Notes under the pieces: generated by a model
Told to the model about the DNA's origin: nothing
Database searches by the model: none
Seen by the model: the letters and a program-made list of their open reading frames with translations, nothing else
Program-made: the position numbers and the translations under genes
Shown: in pieces, positions 27,494 to 36,724 of the stretch
How the letters are laid out: every line of letters starts with the position of its first letter
Position numbering within the stretch: the first letter of the stretch is position 1
Assembly (NCBI GenBank): GCA_934647195.1
Contig: CAKUFD010000005.1
Span: 107,773-171,772 of the forward strand
Direction: 5' to 3'
Source of the DNA: an uncultured Collinsella sp.
GTDB lineage: Bacteria > Actinomycetota > Coriobacteriia > Coriobacteriales > Coriobacteriaceae
DNA: 64,000 nucleotides

Positions 27494-29476
27494 CTATTGC
27501 CCGCACAGGGCGCGGCGCACCATGAGGGCGTAGGCATCCCTGCCTGCACTGGTGAGGTGGATGCCGTCGTCGGCAAGATACTCGTCGTGGCCCTCGCTTG
27601 TGCCGTACCAGTCGATGATGCCCACGTTGTCGTTCTTGGCGGCAAAGTCGCGGAAGACCTGGTTATTGGGGTCTTGCAGCTCAAGCGGGCAGCGGATGGT
27701 AACAAAGTAGAGCGGCTTTCCGCCCACGGCGTCGACGAGCGCCTGCACCGTGGAGGTGTCGCGAATCAGGCCGTTCGTTCCCAGCGCGAACACCACGACG
27801 TCGGGGTCGTATCCGGTGGCAACATCTTGCGCGTAGACGTCTTGGCCCACATAGAGCTGGCGGCTCACCTTGCCATCGACATAGGCACAGGGCAGGTATT
27901 GCTGCAGCGCGGGCGCGGCGCCCTCGGTCACCGAGTCGCCGATATAGAGAACCTTGGCGTTGCAGGTGCCCGTGTTGGGGTCGAAGGTCCAGCGGCTGGG
28001 GTCGAGATTTTTGGGCACAACCTCGGCCACGGGCTTAGGGCTTTTGTCCTTTTCCTTCTTCTTTTTTGCATCGGCCTCCTTGGCATCTGCTTTGGAGGTT
28101 GCCTTTTGCTTGGGCACAGCTTGTGTTTGCGCAAGTTCAGGACGCAGCCTCTCCGCACGCGCTTGGGCAATATCGCCCCAGTTCACGGGTGCGATGGCCA
28201 GGATGAGCACCATTGCGCAGGCGACGACGCAAGCGATACGCGCGCCCGCGGCGATGGGCTTTCGCGAGGCAAAGGGCTGTTCAAACAGACGATAAAACAC
28301 TTCGGCCGTCAGCAGGATAACGACAATCTGGACGATCCATCCCCACCAGGGGAGCGCCTGAGTGCGCGTCGCGGGATTCATGATCTCGAGCAGCGGGTAG
28401 TGCACCAGGTAGATGGAAAACGAGCGGCTGCCCAGATAGACAAGCGGGGCAGACGAAAGCATGTGCCCGACCTCGCAATCCGGGTGCTGTACGGTGCAGA
28501 TTAGCAGGCCGCAGACGAGCGCCGTTATCAAAAAGCCTCCGTAATAAAGCCAGGTATCCTGGCCCGTTGCCATAATAAAGCCGACGATGAGCGCGAAAAG
28601 CGTAACCTTTGCCACTGCGTTCACATGCCTGACCAGGTGAGCGCGTCCGGCAATCAGCTGCTTTACATAGGGAAAGCCCAGCGCAAGCGCGGCGCCCACG
28701 AGCAGCTCCGCCGCGCGCGTGTCGAGCCCGTAGTAGATACGAGCCGTGTCTTGACCGGGAACGAACTGCAGCGCCATGGCAATCGTAGAGAGAAGTGCCA
28801 GTGCACCGACGCAGACCATGAGCGGCTTTCTTTTGTGCGTGAACTTCGCCAGCCCTAAGAACACGAGCGGCCAGACGATGAAGAACTGCATGCTTACGCC
28901 CAGATACCACAGGTGAGTGAGGGGTGAAGGGAGGCCCGCGGCGTCGAAATAGGAAACCTTGCGGAAGATATAGGACCAGTTGCTTACAAACAGTGCCGAG
29001 GGCAGCGCATCGGCCTGCAGCTTGGGCAGCAGGCTGGGGCTTGCGGCGTAGACCGAGAACGCCGTGAGTGCGATTGTTGCAAGCACGGGCGGCATAAGCC
29101 TGCGCAGGCGTTTGACCAGGTAGCGTTTGTAATCAAACGATCCGGTATCTTTAAGCTCGTGCACCATGCTCCGGGTTGCAAAGTAGCCCGCGAGCACGAA
29201 GAACAAGGTGACGCCTAAAAAGCCGCCGGAGAGTAGCGACGGGCGCGTATGGTAGAAGACAACGCCAATGATGGCGAGTGCGCGCAGGCCATCGAGCGGA
29301 AGGATTCGCGAAGAAGGCGAGCCTGTCTTCTTCGCATGGGCTCCAGCGCTCGTTCGCTTGGATTGCCAAGGGATAGACCCCTTGATCCCTTTTGTGCCGA
29401 ATCGCTCGTCACCCAGTCCTTGCTCTTCCATTGATTCGTTAGATTCGCTACGACTCAGTTTCGCCGTCATGCACAT
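27494..29476 (-). CDS. Acyltransferase-3 / SGNH hydrolase fusion (OafA type)
   Basis: 660 residues. About ten membrane helices (residues ~60-410) begin with the acyltransferase-3 motif ILPLDGLRALAIIGVVFYHT; a Lys/Ala/Glu-rich linker (~430-475) leads to an extracytoplasmic SGNH domain with VLYIGDSVTEGAAPALQQYL, FALGTNG and the catalytic DGIHLTSAGRDA. OafA-like proteins O-acetylate cell-surface polysaccharides, peptidoglycan or teichoic acids. The ~55 residues before the first helix are cytoplasmic and of low complexity. Start is between 29476 and 29470; AGGGGG lies 4 or 10 bases upstream. No neighbouring polysaccharide genes identify the acceptor. Confidence 0.9.
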   Translation of the reverse strand: MCMTAKLSRSESNESMEEQGLGDERFGTKGIKGSIPWQSKRTSAGAHAKKTGSPSSRILPLDGLRALAIIGVVFYHTRPSLLSGGFLGVTLFFVLAGYFATRSMVHELKDTGSFDYKRYLVKRLRRLMPPVLATIALTAFSVYAASPSLLPKLQADALPSALFVSNWSYIFRKVSYFDAAGLPSPLTHLWYLGVSMQFFIVWPLVFLGLAKFTHKRKPLMVCVGALALLSTIAMALQFVPGQDTARIYYGLDTRAAELLVGAALALGFPYVKQLIAGRAHLVRHVNAVAKVTLFALIVGFIMATGQDTWLYYGGFLITALVCGLLICTVQHPDCEVGHMLSSAPLVYLGSRSFSIYLVHYPLLEIMNPATRTQALPWWGWIVQIVVILLTAEVFYRLFEQPFASRKPIAAGARIACVVACAMVLILAIAPVNWGDIAQARAERLRPELAQTQAVPKQKATSKADAKEADAKKKKEKDKSPKPVAEVVPKNLDPSRWTFDPNTGTCNAKVLYIGDSVTEGAAPALQQYLPCAYVDGKVSRQLYVGQDVYAQDVATGYDPDVVVFALGTNGLIRDTSTVQALVDAVGGKPLYFVTIRCPLELQDPNNQVFRDFAAKNDNVGIIDWYGTSEGHDEYLADDGIHLTSAGRDAYALMVRRALCGQ

Positions 29477-29645
29477 CCATCCCCCTTGAGTTCACGAATT
29501 CAGTCTACACGGGAAAGCGAAGAGGTGGACACCCGTGCAAGAGACTCTGCAGAAGTTTGACGGCGATTGTGCAAATGGAGCGGAGGGTGTAGACGGGAAG
29601 GGTAAGCTAGTGCCCGATTGACAACGAGGATAGGCGGACAACACC

Positions 29646-30557
29646 ATGATTATTCAGCAGCTTGCCCTTTGGGGAGACGAGGCTACGCAGGAGCATCCCG
29701 CGACGTTTACGACGTATTTGGCAGACCCTATGCCAGAGCATGAGGACGCACGCCGGCCCGCAGCGATTATCTGCGGTGGCGGGAGCTTCACGCATGTGGG
29801 GGCGCACGAGAAGGAGCCGGTCGCCCTCGCCTTTTTGCAGGCTGGCTACCAGGCGTTTACGCTCGATTACGTAACGAGCTCCACCGGTGACGTCTCCTAC
29901 CCCAACCCCGAGGCCGATCTTGCGCGCATAGTCGCGACCGTTCGCGTAAACGCCGCGGATTGGCGCGTGGACCCTGCGCGCGTTGTCGTTGTGGGTTTTT
30001 CTGCTGGCGGCTTTGTATGCGCTAGCCTTGCAACCTCGTGGAGGGGCAGCACCTTGCCCAAGCTCGTGGGGGCTCCTTCGGAATCCATTCGTCCCGATGC
30101 GGTGGTGCTGGGCTATCCGGCGCTGGACTTTGCACATCTGTGCCGCATGCAGCTTAAAGACCCCCGTATTGATCTGCGCGTTCCCAAGACGGGCGGCAAA
30201 ACGGGCCGCGACCTTCTTAACGATTACGGTCGCATGATCGCCGAGGGCGAGCCGACGGACGACGAGTTGCTCGATGCGCTCGATTCCATCTGTCCCACCG
30301 CGCATGTCGATCGCCATGTGCCGCCGGTGTTCATGTGGGGCACTTCTGACGACGATGCCGCTCCCGTGGCGCAGCTCTACCCGTTTGCGCAGCGTCTTGC
30401 CGAGGAGGGCGTGGCGCATGAACTGCACGTCTTTGATCGCGGCGGACATGGCCGTTCGGTGGCAAATGCCAATTCCGAGCACGGGGATGTCGAAAAGCAA
30501 GAGGCCGTGCGCCCCTGGTTCAACCTCGCGCTGTCGTTCCTCGCTCGCGTGATGTAG
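29646..30557 (+). CDS. Alpha/beta hydrolase, acetyl-esterase-like
   Basis: 303 residues. The oxyanion region is AAIICGGGSFTHVG (a variant of HGGG), the nucleophile elbow VVVGFSAGGFVCAS, the acid probably in MWGTSDDDAAPV and the histidine in FDRGGHGRS. The type resembles acetylxylan esterase/endo-xylanase-associated hydrolases and BD-FAE-like enzymes that deacylate small esters. It seems cytoplasmic, with no signal peptide. The ribosome site is weak (GGCGG, 9 bases). Not clearly in an operon. Confidence 0.82.
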   Translation: MIIQQLALWGDEATQEHPATFTTYLADPMPEHEDARRPAAIICGGGSFTHVGAHEKEPVALAFLQAGYQAFTLDYVTSSTGDVSYPNPEADLARIVATVRVNAADWRVDPARVVVVGFSAGGFVCASLATSWRGSTLPKLVGAPSESIRPDAVVLGYPALDFAHLCRMQLKDPRIDLRVPKTGGKTGRDLLNDYGRMIAEGEPTDDELLDALDSICPTAHVDRHVPPVFMWGTSDDDAAPVAQLYPFAQRLAEEGVAHELHVFDRGGHGRSVANANSEHGDVEKQEAVRPWFNLALSFLARVM

Positions 30558-30571
30558 CGAGCGGGGCATGC

Positions 30572-30653
30572 GCCTGCGCGCCGTCTCGAATCTTGGATAT
30601 GGGCCCGGCTGCATGGAGCGGTTGACTCCCTGCGCGCCGTCTACGAGATTTGG
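30572..30653 (+). repeat. Short direct repeat after the hydrolase gene
   Basis: CCTGCGCGCCGTCT occurs at about 30573 and again at about 30629, each followed by a related CGA-AT-TTGG segment. It occupies most of the 145-base gap before the signalling operon and may be a decayed intergenic repeat. Confidence 0.45.
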
Positions 30654-30687
30654 GACCTCCGGCCCGTTTTTCGAGACGCCCCGTCGG

Positions 30688-30693
30688 TAAAAT
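30688..30693 (+). promoter_or_regulatory. -10 box candidate directly before the signalling operon
   Basis: TAAAAT lies 9 bases before the ATG at 30703, which has no Shine-Dalgarno sequence. A transcript starting at or just before the A of the ATG would be leaderless. No clear -35 is seen. Confidence 0.35.
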
Positions 30694-30702
30694 TGAATAA
30701 CT

Positions 30703-32586
30703 ATGAAAATACGTGAGCGACATACCCGCCGCATGGCAAACCCTTTCATACCTGCTGCAGATTCGCGAAGCAACAGGCTATTTGTCATGCCGCGCTTTCT
30801 TTCCGACGTGTCGCACGAGGCATATCGTCGTCGCGCTTTTGCGATTGCGGCTATCGTCACGGGCCTGTTTTTGCTCCTATTCGCCAACCTTCCGTTGCTA
30901 TTTCGCTCGAACCCGTTCCTCTCCTTAAGGACGCCTGCCTATGAGGAAATCGCTACGGAGGTGCTCGGAAATCTTGTGCAGTCGAGTTCCTTTCCGTTGC
31001 TGATCGCCTCTATCGTTTTTTCCATCTGGGGCGTAAGCGTTTATCTTCGTTGCCTGGATGCCGTGCTCAGGCGGCGCCTCGTCGCCATCGCTGCAATCTG
31101 CACGCTTTGGATGATCGAGGTCATCGTTAAGTACAAGTCGTTCACGCCGGCATACGCTTCGCTGTTGTGGTACCTCTACTACGTCCCCATGACGCTCATC
31201 CCGATTATGTGCCAGCTGTGCGGTTTTAGGCTTGCGGGCCTGGAGCGACGCCGCCCTTGGCGCCGCTATCGCAACGTCTTGTGGGCTCTAGCGGGCATCA
31301 TTATTCTTTTTGTTCTTACCAACGACCTTCACCATCAGGTGTTTTGCTTTGACCCTGCGAGTGATAACTGGAGCAGCGACTATACCTATGGCTGGGGATA
31401 TGTCCTTGTTCTCGTGTGGAGCGTTGCCAACTTCGCGGGCTTCTTCATCTTGATCGGCCTGTCTTCTTCGTATCGAATCAGACGTTTTACGTTTACTGCT
31501 GCGCTTGTCTTCTGTGCGGGCGTGTTCTTTGCCGTCTCTTACGCACTGCGCGTCCCGTGGGCGTGGAGGCTCAATTTTTCCCTGGTATATTGCATCTTTT
31601 GCGTGGTGGTTCTCGAGATCTGCCTGGAAAGCGGTGTTTTCCCCTCGTATCACGATATCGCGGGCATCTTTGATACGCTGCCGCTTGACCTCAAGGTCAT
31701 GACGCGTGATTTTGAGGTAGCGTACGCGACACCGGCATCGGAGCCTCTTGCCGATGGCGTGTGCGACGAGTTGCGCGCACAAGAGCACGGCCGTATGCAT
31801 GCCTTTGCCGTGATTTCGAAACCCGATGTGATGTATCGCGCCTTTCCGCTGATGGGCGGGTGTGCCCTTCTTGCCCAGGACGTTCATGAGCTCAATGAGC
31901 TTAACGGCGAGCTGGCGCACCGTCGCGCTGAGCTCCAACGTCAAAATGAGCTGCTTGCTGCCGACTACGGCCTCAAGGCGCATCTTGCCGACCAAGAGGC
32001 CGAAGCGCTGCTCATACAGGATGTCGACCAGGCACTCGCGCGCTCGTTGAGCAGCCTCTACGATCTTTTGAGTTCGCTTCCGCCGCTTACGGACGAAACG
32101 TCTTTGGATGAGCGGTACCGGCTACTGCAGTGCGCCAAAATGCATATCGCCTACTGTAAGCGCAAGGGGTCTCTCACGCTCGCCCAGCACGGCGAGAGCG
32201 GCTTTGACCGCAACCGCATCCAGCTGATCGCAAACGAGCTGGCAAGTGACCTGCGCACTCTCGGCGTCGATTGCGCCTCGATTATCGCAATTGGGCGGCC
32301 GATGCATGCAAGCACTGTGAGTGCGCTGTACGACTGCGTTTACGATTTTGCATTCTTTGCCTATACGACCGAGCGCCCTGCCCTTATGTACCACTTGAGC
32401 GACCATGATCCAGGTAGCGTAGAGCTGCGTGCAACGTTGGTCTCGACTGATGATATCGACCTGTCCAGCGTTTCTGCGGCGCGTGAGCTCGAGCGTGCCC
32501 TGCAGGGAAGAGACGTTGCGTATCGCCTAGAAGGCGAGCCGGGCGAGCTGCGCATGATCGTCTTGATGCCGCGGGTGGGTGAATGA
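30703..32586 (+). CDS. Multi-pass membrane signalling protein, kinase-like but without recognisable ATPase motifs
   Basis: 627 residues. Roughly seven or eight membrane helices in the first ~310 residues, then a PAS-like stretch (FDTLPLDLKVMTRDFEVAYA), a coiled coil (ELNELNGELAHRRAELQRQ, about 395-440) and a C-terminal ~190-residue segment that has the size and order of a kinase DHp-CA core. I find no H-box with adjacent acidic residue and no N/G1/G2 boxes, so it may be a pseudokinase or sensor. It is coupled by a 4-base overlap to a genuine histidine kinase and then a response regulator. Start at 30703 lacks a ribosome site; the alternatives at 30733 and 30787 also lack one. Confidence 0.7.
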   Translation: MKIRERHTRRMANPFIPAADSRSNRLFVMPRFLSDVSHEAYRRRAFAIAAIVTGLFLLLFANLPLLFRSNPFLSLRTPAYEEIATEVLGNLVQSSSFPLLIASIVFSIWGVSVYLRCLDAVLRRRLVAIAAICTLWMIEVIVKYKSFTPAYASLLWYLYYVPMTLIPIMCQLCGFRLAGLERRRPWRRYRNVLWALAGIIILFVLTNDLHHQVFCFDPASDNWSSDYTYGWGYVLVLVWSVANFAGFFILIGLSSSYRIRRFTFTAALVFCAGVFFAVSYALRVPWAWRLNFSLVYCIFCVVVLEICLESGVFPSYHDIAGIFDTLPLDLKVMTRDFEVAYATPASEPLADGVCDELRAQEHGRMHAFAVISKPDVMYRAFPLMGGCALLAQDVHELNELNGELAHRRAELQRQNELLAADYGLKAHLADQEAEALLIQDVDQALARSLSSLYDLLSSLPPLTDETSLDERYRLLQCAKMHIAYCKRKGSLTLAQHGESGFDRNRIQLIANELASDLRTLGVDCASIIAIGRPMHASTVSALYDCVYDFAFFAYTTERPALMYHLSDHDPGSVELRATLVSTDDIDLSSVSAARELERALQGRDVAYRLEGEPGELRMIVLMPRVGE

Positions 32587-34091
32587 CCATGCGAGTCGAT
32601 TTGATTCTTCCCCAGTTTGTGCTTCTTGACGTGATGTACGTTTTGGCTGCCTGCATGCAAACGATTCACGTGCCGCTTGTCGTTTCGCGGCGCATGTCCT
32701 ACAACCGTGTGGCGGTGTGTCTTTACGAGGCGAGCCTGGTCGTGCATCTGGCCATCGTAGCCGATATCCTCTTATGCTCGACGGGCAATCGTTTGCTGGC
32801 GCCGCCGTTTGCCATCGCGCATGCTCTGACGGGCGTCTTGTGGCTTAACCTGCTGCTTGTCGCCTTTGGTGTTGGTCTTGCCGTGTACTACCGTCGTCCT
32901 TGTATGATTCCCGAGCTGACGCTTATCGCGACATCGATTCCTCCCGTCGTGAAGCTGTTGGGCCCAGTGTGGATTGGTGCTGTCATCGTCGAAGGGGCGT
33001 TTTTCCTCTTCCGCTCCATTTCGGCGCTTCTTTTGGATGCGCGCCATCGGCAAGAGGATGTCACTGCATTCTCGACGATCGAGACTATCAACGTGATTCC
33101 GGTTGGCATTCTTTACCTCGACCTACAAGGTCGCCCGCTGCTTATGAACCGCTGCATGCGCTCGAATCTCACCAGCTTGCATCTCCCCACCGATTTGCGC
33201 GATATGAGCGAAACGTGGAACGAATTGCGCAAGCTGGGGGCGAAAGAGTCCGATGGCAAGGGAGAAGGCCGCCGTCTTGACTTTGCGCGCTTTGGCGACG
33301 CTCGTTCGGTTGTCGAGATCTCGCCTTCGGAGATTCGTCTGTTCGTGCGCGACAATCTCATCATCTCGGGTCGTCCGTTCGAGCGCATCATCGGTCTCGA
33401 CGTGACTGAGTATGCCCATGCCTATGACCGCCTGGCCCATGCGAACCATTTGCTCGAGCTTGCGGCAAAAGAGCTCCGCGTGCAGATCGAAGAGGTCAAA
33501 AAAGTTGCTGACAATGCCGCGTACCTGCGCATGCGCGCCCGTGTTCACGATGTTATCGGGCAGCGTCTCTCCATCATGCACCGTTATTTGGAAGAGGGGC
33601 GCTTGGATGACGAATCGCTTGAGCAGATCGAGCCGCTGCTGCGCTCCATTGCTATCGACTTGCATGGAAAAGACGGAGACGGCACACGTGATGCTGCCGA
33701 AGAGCTAGACGATATCGTTCACGCTTTTGGCTTGGTGGGCGTACGCATCGTTGTTGACGGCAAACTTCCTGCCGATGTGCGCACTGCTGCGGCTTTCTTG
33801 CAGATTGTTCGCGAGGCCTCGACCAATGCGACCAAACATGCGCAGGCCCATCAGATTCAAGTGCGCTTTTGGGAAGAGGGCACCGAGTCGTGGCGCACGG
33901 CGCGCATGACCGTCTTGAACGATGGAACTCCAGCCCCGGCATCGATTCGCGAAGGAACGGGTATTCCAGGTATGCGGCACGTTGCTCAAGACTTGGGAGG
34001 GTCACTTGAGGTTGACCCAGGACCGCCGTTCACGCTCGTTGTATCCATCCCGCTTTCTTCCGACATCACCGCCCAGAGGAGGAACTCATGA
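32583..34091 (+). CDS. Membrane histidine kinase
   Basis: 502 residues. About six membrane helices (1-150) precede a PAS-like region starting near TIETINVIPVGILYLDLQGR, a helix with YDRLAHANHLLELAAKELRV, and the phosphoacceptor segment MRARVHDVIGQRLSIMHRY with candidate His322 (H-D as in HisKA_3 kinases). The ATPase part has the N-box FLQIVREASTNATKHAQA and the G-box EGTGIPGMRHVAQDLGGSL. It should phosphorylate the response regulator encoded next. The overlapping ATGA with the gene upstream and downstream makes a tightly coupled three-gene operon. Signal unknown. Confidence 0.9.
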   Translation: MTMRVDLILPQFVLLDVMYVLAACMQTIHVPLVVSRRMSYNRVAVCLYEASLVVHLAIVADILLCSTGNRLLAPPFAIAHALTGVLWLNLLLVAFGVGLAVYYRRPCMIPELTLIATSIPPVVKLLGPVWIGAVIVEGAFFLFRSISALLLDARHRQEDVTAFSTIETINVIPVGILYLDLQGRPLLMNRCMRSNLTSLHLPTDLRDMSETWNELRKLGAKESDGKGEGRRLDFARFGDARSVVEISPSEIRLFVRDNLIISGRPFERIIGLDVTEYAHAYDRLAHANHLLELAAKELRVQIEEVKKVADNAAYLRMRARVHDVIGQRLSIMHRYLEEGRLDDESLEQIEPLLRSIAIDLHGKDGDGTRDAAEELDDIVHAFGLVGVRIVVDGKLPADVRTAAAFLQIVREASTNATKHAQAHQIQVRFWEEGTESWRTARMTVLNDGTPAPASIREGTGIPGMRHVAQDLGGSLEVDPGPPFTLVVSIPLSSDITAQRRNS

Positions 34092-34708
34092 TCAGCGTCC
34101 TTATCGTCGAAGATCAAGCTATCCTGCGCGAGAGCCTTGCGCGCTCCATTGCCGACCAGCCCGATATGACGGTGGCAGCCGCTATCGCAGACGCCTCTTG
34201 CGCTCTCGACGTCGTGCGCGAGCAGCGTCCCGATATGATCTTGATGGACGTATGCACCGAGCATGATTCCAGCGGCATCGTTGCAGCTGGGCATATCAAA
34301 GAGGAGATGCCGGAGTGCCGCATCGTCATCATGACGGGCATGCCCGAGATCACCTTTGTCGACCAGGCGCGCGAGGCCGGTGTCGACAGCTTTGTGTACA
34401 AGAACGTAGGCATCGAGGAGCTGCTTGCCGTGATGCGCTCCACGCTTGCGGGCTACTGCACTTTCCCTAAGCCACCGCAGAGCATCTTCTCGGGCACGGC
34501 GGCGCTCGACGAGGTGGAGGTCTCGATTTTGCGACTCGCCTGCGAGGGGAAGAGCCGTCGTGAGATCGCAGCCGAGCTGTTTATGAGCGAGGGTACGGTC
34601 AAGCGCCGTATCTCGGAGATTCTCAACAAGACCGGCTACGACAATATCATGCGTCTGGCGGTCCATGCGGTGACGGAGGGAAGCATCGTTCCCAACATGG
34701 AGCGTTAG
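34088..34708 (+). CDS. LuxR/NarL-family response regulator
   Basis: 206 residues. Receiver domain with acidic pocket VLIVEDQAILRE, phosphoacceptor Asp54 in MILMDVCTEH, the Thr/Lys switch positions in IVIMTGMPE and FVYKNVG. A C-terminal LuxR-type helix-turn-helix follows (LDEVEVSILRLACEGKSRRE then IAAELFMSEGTVKRRISEIL). It overlaps the kinase stop by 4 bases. Target genes are not evident; the next genes downstream run on the other strand. Confidence 0.93.
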   Translation: MISVLIVEDQAILRESLARSIADQPDMTVAAAIADASCALDVVREQRPDMILMDVCTEHDSSGIVAAGHIKEEMPECRIVIMTGMPEITFVDQAREAGVDSFVYKNVGIEELLAVMRSTLAGYCTFPKPPQSIFSGTAALDEVEVSILRLACEGKSRREIAAELFMSEGTVKRRISEILNKTGYDNIMRLAVHAVTEGSIVPNMER

Positions 34709-34733
34709 TTGGCGTTTAAGAACGTATGCACAA

Positions 34734-34776
34734 AAGCGGCGAGGCCGCGGGGGAGTGTTCCCTCGCGGCCCCGCTT
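34734..34776. terminator. Strong hairpin between convergent operons
   Basis: AAGCGGCGAGGCCGCG pairs with CGCGGCCCCGCTT. The minus strand continues with TTTTGTG, so it fits termination of the lipoprotein transcript; for the response-regulator side it lacks a T run but could still act. Confidence 0.65.
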
Positions 34777-34818
34777 GCTGTTCGAGTGAGCGCTACTCGT
34801 TGCTGCCCGCCGCGCGCG

Positions 34819-35688
34819 TTACGGGATAGTCGCGCTGTAAGAGGCGATGTCTTCATAGGTGTCGTCCTCGAAGACACCGATGGTGAAGTTGATATTCACG
34901 AGTTCGTCGATGCTGTTGAGATCGCCAGTCGAGAAGGTGAATTTTTCGGTGGCATTGGTTCCGCCCATCATGCGGCAGGAGAACCATCCGGTTTTCATGG
35001 TGTTGTTGACGCTCGTCTTGCCGCTTACGGAATGGAACGTCAGGTCCTTGTCGGTCTTGTTGGTGATCTCGACCTTCAGGCCGATGATACCCCACCTGTC
35101 CTCGAACTTCTCGGTGACGGTGATGGTGCACAGGTCGTCGTCGGCAACGGTAACGGCGGGAAGAATGGGCTCGTTGATGTCCTTGCTGTCCGAGGTGCCG
35201 CTGGTCGTGCCTCCGGTTCCGCTGCTCGTACCACTCCTGTCGTCTTCGGCTGCCTCGCGGTCCTTCTTCACGGTGCCGGAGAGGTCCTTCTTGGATTTGG
35301 TGAAGATGATGCTGTTCTCACCCTCCTTAAGGGTGAGTTCGCCGTCCTTGAGGATGGCCTTGAAGCTCAAGCCGTCGGCTTTGATTTTCACGGTGCCGTC
35401 GTCTTTGATCTTCCAGGTGATGTCTGAGACATGGTTGTACAGATCGATCTGGCCTTCGCCGTCCTCCTCAAAGATCAAGATGCAGTTGATTCCCCAATCC
35501 TCTAAGGCATCGAGGGTTTCCTCGTCGAATTCCTCGCCTTCGAGCTCGCCGCCGGAGATTTTCCAGCTGCCCAGGAATGCTTCCTCGGGGTCGGCTTTGG
35601 ATCCGCCGCAGCCCACCAGGGCAAAGGCGAGCGCCAGGATGAAGGTGACGAATAGGAGAGCCGATTTCTTAAAGGTCGCGGTCTTCAT
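34819..35688 (-). CDS. Lipoprotein, tandem paralogue A
   Basis: 289 residues. A lipoprotein signal (KKSALLFVTFILALAFALVG with lipobox VGCGG) is followed by a conserved domain (PEEAFLGSWKISGGELEGEE), a Ser/Gly/Thr linker (about 145-170) and a C-terminal beta-rich domain (AVTVADDDLCTITVTEKFED). The last part has the look of DUF4352/DUF5067-type Ig-like domains. About 60% identical by eye to the next upstream gene, so a tandem duplication. Function unknown; surface-exposed. The start at 35688 has AAGGAAG upstream. Downstream of a zinc-ribbon/SPFH cluster on the same strand. Confidence 0.82.
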   Translation of the reverse strand: MKTATFKKSALLFVTFILALAFALVGCGGSKADPEEAFLGSWKISGGELEGEEFDEETLDALEDWGINCILIFEEDGEGQIDLYNHVSDITWKIKDDGTVKIKADGLSFKAILKDGELTLKEGENSIIFTKSKKDLSGTVKKDREAAEDDRSGTSSGTGGTTSGTSDSKDINEPILPAVTVADDDLCTITVTEKFEDRWGIIGLKVEITNKTDKDLTFHSVSGKTSVNNTMKTGWFSCRMMGGTNATEKFTFSTGDLNSIDELVNINFTIGVFEDDTYEDIASYSATIP

Positions 35689-35724
35689 GGTGTTCTTCCT
35701 TACGGTCGGGGTCCATTAAACGAT

Positions 35725-35755
35725 AGGGGCCGCCGGAATCGATCCGGCGGCCCCT
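35725..35755 (-). terminator. Hairpin between the two lipoprotein genes
   Basis: AGGGGCCGCCGGA and TCCGGCGGCCCCT pair perfectly over 13 bp with a 5-base loop. On the minus strand it is followed by TCGTTTAAT, a modest T-rich tail. It probably ends or reduces transcription of the upstream lipoprotein. Confidence 0.7.
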
Positions 35756-35797
35756 GGTTGCACGAGCGGATACTTCCGTCGGTTTTGCGAGCGCTGC

Positions 35798-36643
35798 TTA
35801 CGGGATAAGAGCGCTGTAGGAGGCGACGTCCTCGTAGCTTTCGGTTTCGTAGGCGTCGATTCCGATGGTGACGTTCACGAGGTCGTCGATGCTATCGAGG
35901 TCGCCGGTCGAGAAGGTGAACTCGCCGGTGGCGTTGGTGCCAGGCATCAGATGGCAGGAGAACCAAGGCTCCTTCATGGTGCCGTCGACATTGGTCTTGC
36001 CGCTGGGGGAGTAGAACGTCAGGTCCTTGTCGCTCTTGTTGGTGATCTCGACGGTAAAGCCGATGGTGCCCCACTCGTCCTCGAACTTCTCGGTGACGGT
36101 GATGGTGCACAGGTCGTCGTCGGCAACGGTGACGGCGGGGGAGATGGCCTTGCGGGTGCCCTCGTCCTCGGCCTCTTCCTCCTCGGCCTCTTCGTTGGCG
36201 GCGGCCATGTCGCGGTCCTTCTTCACGGTGTCGGAGAGGTCCTTCTTGGACTTGGTGAAGGAGATGTTGTCGTCGCCGTCCTTGAGGGTGAGGGTGTCGT
36301 CCTTGAGGGTTGCCTTGAAATCGACGTCTTCGGCGCTAATCTTTGCGGTGCCGTCACTCTTGACCTTCCAGGTGATGTCCTCGACATCGCCAAAGAGGTC
36401 AAGCTGGCCCTCGCCGTCCTCATCGAGGATCAGGATGCAGTTGAGGCCCCATTCCTCCATGGTCTCGATGGTCTCGTCGTCGAGCTCCTCGCCGTAGATC
36501 TCGCCACCGGAGAGCTTCCAGCTACCCAGGAATGCTTCTTCGGGATCGGCCTTGGATCCGCCGCAGCCCACCAGGGCAAAGGCGAGCGCCAGGATGCATG
36601 CCATGAGGGCGAGAGCCGATTTCTTGATCGTTGTGGTCTTCAT
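35798..36643 (-). CDS. Lipoprotein, tandem paralogue B
   Basis: 281 residues with the same architecture as paralogue A: signal peptide and lipobox VGCGG, N-terminal domain (GSWKLSGGEIYGEELDDETI), acidic linker (EEAEEEEAEDEG in place of the Ser/Gly/Thr linker) and C-terminal domain AVTVADDDLCTITVTEKFED. The clear difference in linker with conserved domains suggests divergence after duplication. AAGGAGG lies before the ATG at 36643. Function unknown; likely anchored on the outer face of the cytoplasmic membrane. Confidence 0.82.
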   Translation of the reverse strand: MKTTTIKKSALALMACILALAFALVGCGGSKADPEEAFLGSWKLSGGEIYGEELDDETIETMEEWGLNCILILDEDGEGQLDLFGDVEDITWKVKSDGTAKISAEDVDFKATLKDDTLTLKDGDDNISFTKSKKDLSDTVKKDRDMAAANEEAEEEEAEDEGTRKAISPAVTVADDDLCTITVTEKFEDEWGTIGFTVEITNKSDKDLTFYSPSGKTNVDGTMKEPWFSCHLMPGTNATGEFTFSTGDLDSIDDLVNVTIGIDAYETESYEDVASYSALIP

Positions 36644-36724
36644 AGTGTCCTCCTTACGGTTGGAAAACCCGTTTATGCAAGGCGCGGGGCGTATGCTTCC
36701 GCGCAGGTTGCCGATGTTTGGGTG

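Noticed and set aside
25962-27533. 523-residue plus-strand open frame opposite asnS
   Set aside because: asnS is certain and the antisense frame has no domain.
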